This document shows positions 7,386 to 14,378 of a stretch of 17,698 nt of DNA, in pieces (within the stretch, counting starts at the first letter, position 1; each line of letters opens with the position of its first letter). The position numbers and the translations under genes are program-made. The stretch is from the NCBI GenBank assembly GCA_002339345.1, contig DDKM01000019.1, positions 1 to 17,698 on the forward strand, given 5' to 3'. The notes beneath the pieces were generated by a model, which was not told where the DNA came from, searched no databases, and saw nothing but the letters and a program-made list of their open reading frames with translations. Origin of the DNA: Firmicutes bacterium UBA2598 (GTDB taxonomy: Bacteria; Bacillota; PH28-bin88).

Positions 7386-8354
7386 TTAACAGCTGACAAA
7401 GACATCTTCATACAGGTTCTCTTCTTCAGGCTCCGGGCTATCCAGGGCAAAACGGCTGGCCTCCGCGATCTCCGCCTCCACTTCCCATTGGATCTGATCT
7501 AATACTTGAGGGCTGACCCCTCCCTTTTCCATTAAAAAGGTAGCGAAATTTTTAATGGGATCCCTGGTTTCCTTCCACTGACGGACCTCCTCCGGACTGC
7601 GGTAAACACAAGGGTCCCCCTTGTAATGGCCTTCATAACGATAGGTCTTACACTCAATAAGGGTCGGCCCTTGGCCCTCCCGGGCCCGCTGGACAGCGGT
7701 CCGGGCTGCCTGGTATACCTGTAGCACATCATTGCCATCCACCACCACGCCGGGGATATTGTAGGATTTGGCCCGCTCCGCCACATCAGTGACGGATAGG
7801 GCCTCCCGGGCAGGTACGGTGATGGCATAAAGATTATTTTCACACACATAAACAATAGGCAGTTTCCAAATGGCCGCCAGGTTAAGGGACTCATGCCAAA
7901 CACCCTGGTTGGTGGCTCCATCGCCAAAAAAGGCTACCGCCACCTGGTCAGTACCCCGATACTGGGCGGCCAGGGCAGCCCCTGTGGCAATGGGCACCCC
8001 AGCGGCCACGATGCCGTTGGCCCCCAGGTTGCCGGTGTCCAGATCGGCAATGTGCATTGACCCGCCTTTTCCCTTACAGTAACCTGTAGCCTTGCCCAGC
8101 AGCTCAGCCATGGTGTAGTCCAGCCTCGCCCCTTTAGCCAGGCAATGACCATGCCCCCGGTGGGTGCTGGTGATGTAGTCTTCCAGTCTGAGGGCGCTGC
8201 ATACACCCACCGCCACCGCCTCCTCGCCGATATAGAGGTGCATGGAGCCCCGGATGCGGCCCTGGGTAAAAAATTCGATGGCCTGTTCCTCGAAACGCCT
8301 GATGGTGAGCATCATTCGGTACATGTACAGTAACTGGTCCCTGGACAAGTCCAC
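7386..8354 (-). CDS. Thiamine-dependent 2-oxoacid/acetoin dehydrogenase E1 alpha subunit
   Basis: Alpha subunit of a heterotetrameric E1 that decarboxylates a 2-oxoacid, or cleaves acetoin, using thiamine diphosphate. At 322 aa it is the length of AcoA/PdhA. The TPP motif begins GDG (144-146) and closes with NN (173-174) in FFGDGATNQG...CENN. Strong AcoA-like blocks are DYITSTHRGHGHC (59-71) and GYCKGKGGSMHIAD (91-104), with YIGEEAVAVGVC at 41-52. By sequence it is nearer to acetoin-dehydrogenase E1 than to classical pyruvate dehydrogenase, but this subgroup is used for several substrates, so I give no symbol. The start is GTG at 8354 with GGGAGG eight bases upstream. The beta subunit gene follows immediately. 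Confidence 0.93.
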   Translation of the reverse strand: MDLSRDQLLYMYRMMLTIRRFEEQAIEFFTQGRIRGSMHLYIGEEAVAVGVCSALRLEDYITSTHRGHGHCLAKGARLDYTMAELLGKATGYCKGKGGSMHIADLDTGNLGANGIVAAGVPIATGAALAAQYRGTDQVAVAFFGDGATNQGVWHESLNLAAIWKLPIVYVCENNLYAITVPAREALSVTDVAERAKSYNIPGVVVDGNDVLQVYQAARTAVQRAREGQGPTLIECKTYRYEGHYKGDPCVYRSPEEVRQWKETRDPIKNFATFLMEKGGVSPQVLDQIQWEVEAEIAEASRFALDSPEPEEENLYEDVFVSC

Positions 8355-8367
8355 TGTATTAACCTCC

Positions 8368-9297
8368 CTACACCTCGGGAATCCCCAAGTCCGGTGCCCC
8401 CAGCTGGGACATGGAGGCTTCCGGATAGTATCTCCTGGCCAGATCTAGGCCCAACTTGGCCCGGCGGACCCGCTCCCTAGAGAGGGCCACCGCCGTCCCT
8501 TCCAGGTGGGTGCCGCTGGGATAGATATTGGGAGCGTTGCGCAGGCCAAACTTGATGTAAACCGGGGCAGCCACCCGAATTATCTCCGCTATTTCGTAAT
8601 GACGGATAAAGCCGCCAAAATCATCAGGGACCTCCACGTAGATATCGATGGGGATGTCAATGGCGGCCCGAATGGTAGCCAGGCGAGCCAGGGTTAGGTC
8701 TCCCGGCACATTAAAGGTATTGGCGCCAATCTGTTCCATCAGCCTGATAGCCACCGGATTGGCCTGGCCCATCTGCACCGACACCTTAACTACCAGGTTG
8801 GCCGGCAGTTCACCTAACTTTTTCATTTCATTGACCAGGTAGAGCAGGCCCTCATCCGCCACCAGGATGCTGCGGATACCCAGTGTACAGGCCCGCTTCA
8901 CATCCTCCAGGGCGTATACCAACTGGTCCATCCCCTGGAGGCGCACACCCAGGTTTCTGCCAGCGCCGGTTAAGGGCTGGGCATTGATATCCCAGTTACC
9001 CCGTGGCCCCACAAACAGGCTGACCTCCAAACGGTGTTCCTTACCCAGACGGGCCATCTCCAAAATCTCCTGGTCGGTTAACAACATAATGCCGGTCCCC
9101 TGGGAAACCCGTTGAATTTCCACCCCGTACTCCCGGCAGGCGTCCAGGACCGCCTTAAAGCAAGCGGGTCCCTCCACACTGGGGATTTCCACCCTGTACT
9201 GGGCGCCGTCCGCAAACCGCTTGGGGGAAGTGGGAAGATGGTGATATTCACCAGGGGGGAATCCCAGCCTGGACAAAAAATTCCGGGTTGCTTCCAT
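8368..9297 (-). CDS. Uncharacterised protein, probable TIM barrel (possibly U32-related)
   Basis: I do not recognise a defined function. The 309-aa soluble protein alternates predicted strands and helices in the rhythm of a beta/alpha barrel, for example IRSILVADEG (141-150), NLVVKVSVQMG (167-177), TFNVPGDLTLARLATIRAAI (194-213), IDIYVEVPDDFGGF (217-230) and PVYIKFGLRNAPNIYP (245-260). It shows faint resemblance to the U32 'peptidase' or collagenase-like superfamily, but no U32 signature cysteines are seen. The charged and polar residues at strand ends (D148, E149, K171, E222, D225, D226, K249) could be catalytic. It starts at ATG 9297 with GAGGAG upstream. Its TAG stop leads straight into the GGGAGG site of the E1 alpha gene 13 bases on, so it is expressed with the dehydrogenase complex. 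It may supply or process that complex's substrate; this is inference. Confidence 0.72.
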   Translation of the reverse strand: MEATRNFLSRLGFPPGEYHHLPTSPKRFADGAQYRVEIPSVEGPACFKAVLDACREYGVEIQRVSQGTGIMLLTDQEILEMARLGKEHRLEVSLFVGPRGNWDINAQPLTGAGRNLGVRLQGMDQLVYALEDVKRACTLGIRSILVADEGLLYLVNEMKKLGELPANLVVKVSVQMGQANPVAIRLMEQIGANTFNVPGDLTLARLATIRAAIDIPIDIYVEVPDDFGGFIRHYEIAEIIRVAAPVYIKFGLRNAPNIYPSGTHLEGTAVALSRERVRRAKLGLDLARRYYPEASMSQLGAPDLGIPEV

Positions 9298-9318
9298 GTT
9301 TATTCTCCTCGCCCTCCT

Positions 9319-10356
9319 TTAGGGATTGGGTATTAACAAGGCCTTGATGCCTTTGCCGGATGTGATTAAGGCAAAGGCCTGGGCCCAATCTTCCAGATTA
9401 AACAGGCCGTTGATCATGGGCTTCACCGCAATTTGGCCTGTGGCCAGCATGGCCAGGCTACGCTCCCAATCTGGAAACGTGGAACTGAAACAAAAGCGCA
9501 CATCCGCACCCTTAAAAACTGCCCGCGACCAATCCACTGCTATCTTCTCCCCTTCCGGGATGCCAACCGCCAAGATTAATCCCTGGGGCCGGACCATCTG
9601 GATAGCCTGGTTGATGGTGGCCGCCACTCCTGCGGTTTCAACCACCACGTCTGCGCCTGCGCCACCACTAAGGTCTTGTATCAAAAGCAACGGATCTGCC
9701 AAAGAAGTATCCACCACGTGGTCAATACCCAGCTGGCCTGCCACCGCCAGGCGTGTGTCCCGGTCCCGTTCCGTGCCGGTAATCACCACTTTGCCACCAC
9801 AGCTCCTGGCTATTTGGGCACAGAGCAGACCAATGGGGCCCGGACCCAGCACCACCACCAAGTCACCTGGTTGCACCCGGCCTTTACCCAGCACCGCCTG
9901 CACAGCGATGGCTGTCGGTTCCGCCAGGGCCGCTTCGGGAAAGGAAACACCAGCCGGAATGACGTGGAGCAGCTGACTGGGCATGACTATATACTCGGCA
10001 AAGGCCCCATCAATGCCCCAACCCGGTGCCCGTTTTTCTGGGCAAAGGTGCTGGCTGCCTGTACGACAGTAGCGGCAACGGCCGCACGCCCTAGTATGTA
10101 ATTCCGCCACCACCCGGTCTCCCTTTGTCCAGCCCTGTACCTGGGAACCAAGGGCCGCAATCTCACCAGCGAATTCATGGCCCAGAATGACCGGAGGGTG
10201 ATAGGGAAACTGGTCGTGGAAAATATGGATATCCGAACCACAAATCCCCGCTGCCTTTACCCTGATCAAGACCTCGCCCGGGGCAAGGGTGGGAGTGGGT
10301 ACCTCCCTCAGTTCCACCAGACCCACACCTCTGCCCACTTTGACTAGACCTTTCAA
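9319..10356 (-). CDS. Zinc-dependent medium-chain alcohol/polyol dehydrogenase
   Basis: MDR-family NAD(P)-dependent dehydrogenase of 345 aa, resembling sorbitol, threonine and L-idonate dehydrogenases. Catalytic zinc ligands are C39 (GICGSDIH), H60 and E61 (GHEFAGE), with E146 in LAEP nearby. The structural zinc site is complete: C91, C94, C97 and C105. The Rossmann loop GPGPIG is at 171-176, followed by the family's GADVVVETAG segment. It probably oxidises a secondary hydroxyl of the sugar acid or polyol; which carbon cannot be told. The start is TTG at 10356, four-base overlapped with the upstream hydroxyacid dehydrogenase stop (TTGA) and backed by GGGAGGAG about ten bases earlier. The stop is followed directly by the AAGGAGGG and GAGGAG sites of the unknown TIM-barrel gene. 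Confidence 0.94.
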   Translation of the reverse strand: MKGLVKVGRGVGLVELREVPTPTLAPGEVLIRVKAAGICGSDIHIFHDQFPYHPPVILGHEFAGEIAALGSQVQGWTKGDRVVAELHTRACGRCRYCRTGSQHLCPEKRAPGWGIDGAFAEYIVMPSQLLHVIPAGVSFPEAALAEPTAIAVQAVLGKGRVQPGDLVVVLGPGPIGLLCAQIARSCGGKVVITGTERDRDTRLAVAGQLGIDHVVDTSLADPLLLIQDLSGGAGADVVVETAGVAATINQAIQMVRPQGLILAVGIPEGEKIAVDWSRAVFKGADVRFCFSSTFPDWERSLAMLATGQIAVKPMINGLFNLEDWAQAFALITSGKGIKALLIPNP

Positions 10357-11363
10357 CTGGCGGCCACTCCTCCCCGTACCAGCGCCACCTTTGGCTGCAC
10401 AGACGGGTTCACCAGCGACGTAGGGTATTTGCCCTGCAGCACCAGGGCCACCTGGAGGGCTGCCCGCCTTTGCATTTCTGCCTGGGAATGTTCAGAATAA
10501 TAAGCCACATGCGGCGTGATCACCACGTTGGGCATGGCCAACAGAGGATTATCCGGCGCCGGCGGTTCTGAGACCATCACATCCAAACCGGCTCCGGCCA
10601 GCCATCCGCTCTGCAGGGCTTTAGCTAGGGCCTCCTCGTCAATAACAGGTCCCCTGGAGGTATTGATCAAAAAGGCAGAGGGTTTCATTAACCGTAGTTC
10701 CCGTGCACCTATCATGTTGTGGGTGGCTTCTGTCAAGGGGACATGCAAGGAAACCAAATCTGCCCGGGACAACAGCTCTTCCAGGCTGACCCCTTCCGCC
10801 CCGTACTCGGCAACCACCGCCGGCGGCACCCACGGGTCGTGGACCAGCAGTTGCAAGCCCAGTGCCCTTGTCCTGGCAGCCAGGGCCCTGGCAGTGGCCC
10901 CAAACCCCACCAGACCCAGATACTGGCCGCGCAGGCCGTAGACAGGGCGGATAGCCATGGGATCCCATGTCCCCTGTTTAACCATTCGGTTCATAAAAGG
11001 TACTTTGCGGGCACAGGCTAACAGCAGCGCCAGGGCGTGATCCGCCACTTCGTCGATACAATAATCGGGAATATTGGCCACACAAATCCCGTTTTCCGTA
11101 GCCGCTGCCACATCGATGTTGTTCACACCCATACCGTAACGTGCGATGACCCGACACTTGGGCAGAGCTGCCAGCACGTTCCGAGTGATGGGAAGATACT
11201 GGTTGATCAATCCGTCGGCATCAGTACAAACTGCCAGTAAATCCCCTTCGGATTTACAGTGGCCGACCACCACCTCCGCGCCGACCTCTGCCAGAACCTT
11301 CCGTTCGATGGCCACGTTGTCAAAGGTGCAATCGGTAATAACCACTTTATACTTCTTGGTCAC
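10353..11363 (-). CDS. D-isomer-specific 2-hydroxyacid dehydrogenase, CtBP-like
   Basis: NAD-dependent oxidoreductase of 336 aa. The two-domain layout is clear: a split catalytic domain, and a Rossmann domain beginning at LGLVGFGATARALA. The catalytic triad is R237 (NTSRGP), E266 (SEPP) and H285 (TPHVAYYS). The nucleotide loop is GxGxxA rather than the usual GxGxxG (A158). The block RYGMGVNNIDVAAATENGI with NIPDYCIDEVADHALALLL is characteristic of the C-terminal-binding-protein-like branch. Family members interconvert 2-hydroxyacids and 2-ketoacids, so here it could oxidise the imported acid or reduce a keto intermediate. GTG start at 11363 preceded by AAGGAGG nine bases away. The last bases overlap the TTG start of the next gene as TTGA, implying coupled expression with the zinc dehydrogenase. 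Confidence 0.93.
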   Translation of the reverse strand: MTKKYKVVITDCTFDNVAIERKVLAEVGAEVVVGHCKSEGDLLAVCTDADGLINQYLPITRNVLAALPKCRVIARYGMGVNNIDVAAATENGICVANIPDYCIDEVADHALALLLACARKVPFMNRMVKQGTWDPMAIRPVYGLRGQYLGLVGFGATARALAARTRALGLQLLVHDPWVPPAVVAEYGAEGVSLEELLSRADLVSLHVPLTEATHNMIGARELRLMKPSAFLINTSRGPVIDEEALAKALQSGWLAGAGLDVMVSEPPAPDNPLLAMPNVVITPHVAYYSEHSQAEMQRRAALQVALVLQGKYPTSLVNPSVQPKVALVRGGVAAS

Positions 11364-11381
11364 GGGACCGTTCCTCCTTTT

Positions 11382-12689
11382 TTAACGGATGCCCCCAAAT
11401 ACCAGCCGCGGCAGCCACAGGGTAAGAGTAGGGAAGACGGTGATCAGGGTCAGGGCGATTAAGAGGGGAACATAAAATGGAATGCAACCCTTAATAATCC
11501 TGGTTAACGGTACACCGGTGGCCTTGTTGAGCACAAATAAAACGGCGCCGAAGGGAGGGGTCAAAAGGCCGATCATCAAATTAAAAACTATCACCAGCCC
11601 GAAGTGGATGGGATCGATGCCTACCATGGTCACCAGGGGCAATAGTACGGGGGTAAGGATGGAAAGGGCAGCGATGGTTTCTAGAAACATACCGACGATC
11701 AGCAGCAGAATGTTTATGATCAAAAGCACCATCAAGGGGTTGTCGGTAAATGCTAGCACCTGCTCGGCGAAAATGATGGGTAGGCGGCTGCGGATGATCA
11801 TGAAAGCATAAGCGCTGGCCACCGAAACCAAAAGCAGGATCACCGCCGAATCAATGGCGGTCTGCTTGATGATTTCCCACAATTCTGCCCTGGTCAATTC
11901 CCGGTAGATGATCATGGCCAGAATCAGGGCATAGACCACCGCCACAGCAGCGGCTTCGGTGGGAGTAAAAAACCCGCTTAAGATACCGACAATGAGGATT
12001 ACCGGAGTCCCCAGGGCCAGGAAACCCCTTTTAAAGGCCCGCACCACTTCCGCAAAGGTGTGTTTTATTCCCCGCGGGAAGTTGTAGATATGGGCATAAA
12101 AGGTGGCCATGAGCATCAGTATCAGGCCGATCATCACTCCCGGGAGGATTCCGCCCAATAGCACGCCCCCTACAGACACGTTGGCAATAATGGCGTAGAT
12201 CACCAGGGGCACGCTGGGCGGGATAATGGGCCCGATGGTGGCCGAGGCGGCGGTAATACCCACACTCACTTCGTCCGAATACCCGCCGTCTTTCATGGCC
12301 TTGTACTCAATGGCGCCCAGGCCTGCGGCGTCTGCCACCGCTACCCCGCTCATTCCGGCAAAAATCATACTGGCCAAAATGTTTACATGGCCTAAACCAC
12401 CCTTTACCCTGCCGACCAGGGCGTTGGAAAAATCGAAGATTCTAATGGTCATCCCTCCGGCATTCATTACCCTCCCGGCGAAAAGGAAGAAAGGGATGGA
12501 CAAAAGAATAAAACTATTTACACCGCCAAACATCCTCAAGGCCAAAAGTTCAGGGTTAATTCCACCACCTACACCCAGCAGCATGAGGGCCAGGGTGGTC
12601 AATCCCAGGGAAAACGCCACCGGAACCCCTAATATGAAAAAGAAAAGCAGGATACCAATAAACAGGAAAAGTAACATCAGTTCACTCAT
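11382..12689 (-). CDS. dctM: TRAP transporter large permease (DctM family)
   Basis: Integral membrane protein of 435 aa, typical for DctM, composed almost entirely of hydrophobic helices (roughly 11-13). It carries out Na+- or H+-coupled solute translocation together with the small permease and the receptor. Recognisable family stretches include SIPFFLFAGRVMNAGG, the loop IFAGMSGVAVADAAGLG with its TIGPIIPPSVPLVIYA continuation, FFTPTEAAAVAVVYA, and near the C-terminus LMIGLLTPPFGAVLFV. The gene starts at ATG 12689, overlapping the small permease stop by four bases. Its stop is 18 bases before the GTG of the hydroxyacid dehydrogenase, whose AAGGAGG site occupies that gap. With its two partners it makes a complete three-gene TRAP system, so uptake is self-sufficient within the operon. 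Confidence 0.96.
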   Translation of the reverse strand: MSELMLLFLFIGILLFFFILGVPVAFSLGLTTLALMLLGVGGGINPELLALRMFGGVNSFILLSIPFFLFAGRVMNAGGMTIRIFDFSNALVGRVKGGLGHVNILASMIFAGMSGVAVADAAGLGAIEYKAMKDGGYSDEVSVGITAASATIGPIIPPSVPLVIYAIIANVSVGGVLLGGILPGVMIGLILMLMATFYAHIYNFPRGIKHTFAEVVRAFKRGFLALGTPVILIVGILSGFFTPTEAAAVAVVYALILAMIIYRELTRAELWEIIKQTAIDSAVILLLVSVASAYAFMIIRSRLPIIFAEQVLAFTDNPLMVLLIINILLLIVGMFLETIAALSILTPVLLPLVTMVGIDPIHFGLVIVFNLMIGLLTPPFGAVLFVLNKATGVPLTRIIKGCIPFYVPLLIALTLITVFPTLTLWLPRLVFGGIR

Positions 12690-13258
12690 GGGTCAACCCT
12701 TCCTTTCGTTGCACCGGGCTGGAAAAGCGCTTTCCCATGTACCAAAATCCACCGGAGCACATACACGCCGATTATAGTCAGGCCAATGGTCATCACCCCA
12801 TAGAGGTGGCCAACCCTTAACCATTTGATGGCACCCACCGGCGCCACCATCATTTGCATGGTGAAGTGGTAGGAGCCCTGGAGGGCTACCCCCAGGAAAA
12901 AGAGAATTAGGACCCCTGACACAAATTCCAGTGTTATTTTTACCTTAGGGGGAAAGTAGTCTACCAGGGTGGTAATGGTTATGTGTTCCTTTTTCCTCCA
13001 GGCGATGGCTGAACCTAAAAAGGTAACCAGTATCAATAAGTACCTTGCCGCCTCCTCCGTCCATGGCATGGAAAAGCCCATGTGTACAGTGATGTACCGG
13101 ATGATGACCTGCAAAATTACGAACAGAAGGACAAAACAGAAGAGGATAGCGGTGATGTTCAGCAATACCCGATCAAAAACTGTTTCCCTCAACTCGGTGA
13201 TTGGCAACAGCTTTGATTTTTGCGCTTCCTTTGCGTAAGTCGTCGGCTTTTCTGTCAT
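12686..13258 (-). CDS. dctQ: TRAP transporter small permease (DctQ family)
   Basis: Membrane protein of 190 aa, the family's usual size, with four predicted helices at about residues 31-53, 71-88, 107-126 and 150-170. The motif SMPWTEEAARYLLI (63-76) between helices 1 and 2 is the typical DctQ signature. DctQ pairs with the large permease to form the membrane part of an ion-gradient-driven TRAP importer. The polar N-terminal 25 residues are probably cytoplasmic. Its TGA stop overlaps the ATG of the large permease gene as ATGA, a classic coupling that ensures equal synthesis. Translation starts at ATG 13258 behind a G-rich, non-canonical ribosome binding site. Identity rests on motif, topology and neighbours and is very secure; the cargo is unknown. 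Confidence 0.95.
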   Translation of the reverse strand: MTEKPTTYAKEAQKSKLLPITELRETVFDRVLLNITAILFCFVLLFVILQVIIRYITVHMGFSMPWTEEAARYLLILVTFLGSAIAWRKKEHITITTLVDYFPPKVKITLEFVSGVLILFFLGVALQGSYHFTMQMMVAPVGAIKWLRVGHLYGVMTIGLTIIGVYVLRWILVHGKALFQPGATKGRVDP

Positions 13259-13261
13259 GTT

Positions 13262-13269
13262 CCCCCCCC
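13262..13269 (-). promoter_or_regulatory. Unusual G8 run serving as ribosome binding site of the TRAP small permease
   Basis: The minus strand reads AAGGGGGGGGAAC immediately before the ATG at 13258. The eight-G run ends only three bases from the start codon, so pairing to the anti-Shine-Dalgarno would have to use its upstream end. No canonical GGAGG exists nearby. It may give weak initiation, which would fit low permease stoichiometry, and homopolymer runs are prone to length variation. Confidence 0.5.
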
Positions 13270-13293
13270 TTATTCGTGCCTGTGATTAGTAAT

Positions 13294-13330
13294 ACAGGCC
13301 GCCACCACCTTCCAGATAGTGGCGGCCTGT
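13294..13330 (-). promoter_or_regulatory. Perfect 12-bp stem-loop between TRAP receptor and permease genes
   Basis: ACAGGCCGCCAC at 13294-13305 is exactly complementary to GTGGCGGCCTGT at 13319-13330, with a 13-base loop. It lies 30 bases past the receptor stop codon and 35 bases before the small permease start, in the only sizeable intergenic gap of the window. Neither flank carries a T-run, so it is not a standard intrinsic terminator. Established precedent in binding-protein transport operons suggests a stem that protects the 3' end of the receptor mRNA, raising receptor levels over permease; here that is inference. Confidence 0.75.
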
Positions 13331-13360
13331 CGGCTTGGGGATGCAGGGGAATTATGGGAA

Positions 13361-14374
13361 TTAGTACCCCTGCACTTCCACCGGGGTGGCAACCTTATAC
13401 TGTTCCTTGAACAGTTTTTCAATAGCCGGCAATGCCTTGTTATAGAAGGCTTTCTTGTCCGGCTCCACAACGGTCATCCCTTTGGCTTCCAATTCCTTGA
13501 CCAGCTGAGCTTCCTTGGCCTTCATCTGCTCAGTGGCCCAAGCTGCTGCTTCATTAGCTGCTTCAAAGAGTATGGATCTGGTTTTTTCGTTCAGCCCGTT
13601 ATAGAACTTGGAGTTAAAACTGATCAGCCCGATACTGATGGAATGGCCGGTCAGAGAGAGGTGGGACTGTACTTCGTTTAACTTGAAGCCGGCAATCTGG
13701 GTCAAGTCACCCTCTGACGCGTCAGCTACCCCTGTGGCCAGGGCTGTGTAAAGCTCACCCAGGGGAACGGGAATGGTGGATGCACCCACTTCTGTCCACA
13801 CGGCAATCCAGGTCGGCAGTACCGGTAACCGCAGTTTAATACCCTTCAAATCTTCCGGAGTATTGATGGGCTTCTTGGAGGTGAAGTGGCGGTAACCGCG
13901 GTATAGAATGGCAACCAGGGTGGTGTTACCCGCAGCCTCCACGCTGGCCTTCATCCGCTGTCCCAGGGAACCGTTCCACACGTTGACGATATGGTCCCAG
14001 TCCCGCATCACAAAGGGAGTATCAATAAAATAGAAAGGTGTGGCATAGGCGTTAATGGGTATACCTCCGCTGATCTGCCCGTCGATAGCGCCAGCTGTGA
14101 CAGCCTTCATAATATCTTCTTCACTGCCCATGGAACCGCCCAGGAACAGATCCACTTTAATGGCACCATTGCTCTTGGCTTCGGCCAATTCCTTAAATTT
14201 CTTAATGGCATCGGAGTTAATGTGGCCCTCGGCATAGGCGGTGGCCATGTTAACGGTAACCTTTTGCACTTCTTCAGCCGGCTTGGTGTCGGGTTTTTGG
14301 GCAGTTTGCCCACCACAACCGGCAACAGAAATCATCAGTGCTAGCACTAATAGCAAAGCAATAATCTTTTTCAT
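13361..14374 (-). CDS. dctP: TRAP transporter solute receptor (DctP family lipoprotein)
   Basis: Extracytoplasmic substrate-binding protein of a tripartite ATP-independent periplasmic transporter, 337 aa. It begins MKKIIALLLV with a lipoprotein signal peptide and lipobox VAGC, so C20 should be lipidated and the protein anchored outside the membrane, as expected in a Gram-positive cell. The DctP-family core shows ILYRGYRHF (156-164), KLRLP with R182 (the arginine that normally salt-bridges the substrate carboxylate), and PLGELYTALATGVADASEG. This arginine supports an organic or sugar acid as cargo. I chose the ATG at 14374 because it gives a clean signal peptide and follows a GAGGAGGG site; the frame stays open further upstream, but that stretch overlaps the kinase and does not look like protein. 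Permease genes follow after a hairpin-containing gap. Confidence 0.95.
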   Translation of the reverse strand: MKKIIALLLVLALMISVAGCGGQTAQKPDTKPAEEVQKVTVNMATAYAEGHINSDAIKKFKELAEAKSNGAIKVDLFLGGSMGSEEDIMKAVTAGAIDGQISGGIPINAYATPFYFIDTPFVMRDWDHIVNVWNGSLGQRMKASVEAAGNTTLVAILYRGYRHFTSKKPINTPEDLKGIKLRLPVLPTWIAVWTEVGASTIPVPLGELYTALATGVADASEGDLTQIAGFKLNEVQSHLSLTGHSISIGLISFNSKFYNGLNEKTRSILFEAANEAAAWATEQMKAKEAQLVKELEAKGMTVVEPDKKAFYNKALPAIEKLFKEQYKVATPVEVQGY

Positions 14375-14378
14375 TTTG

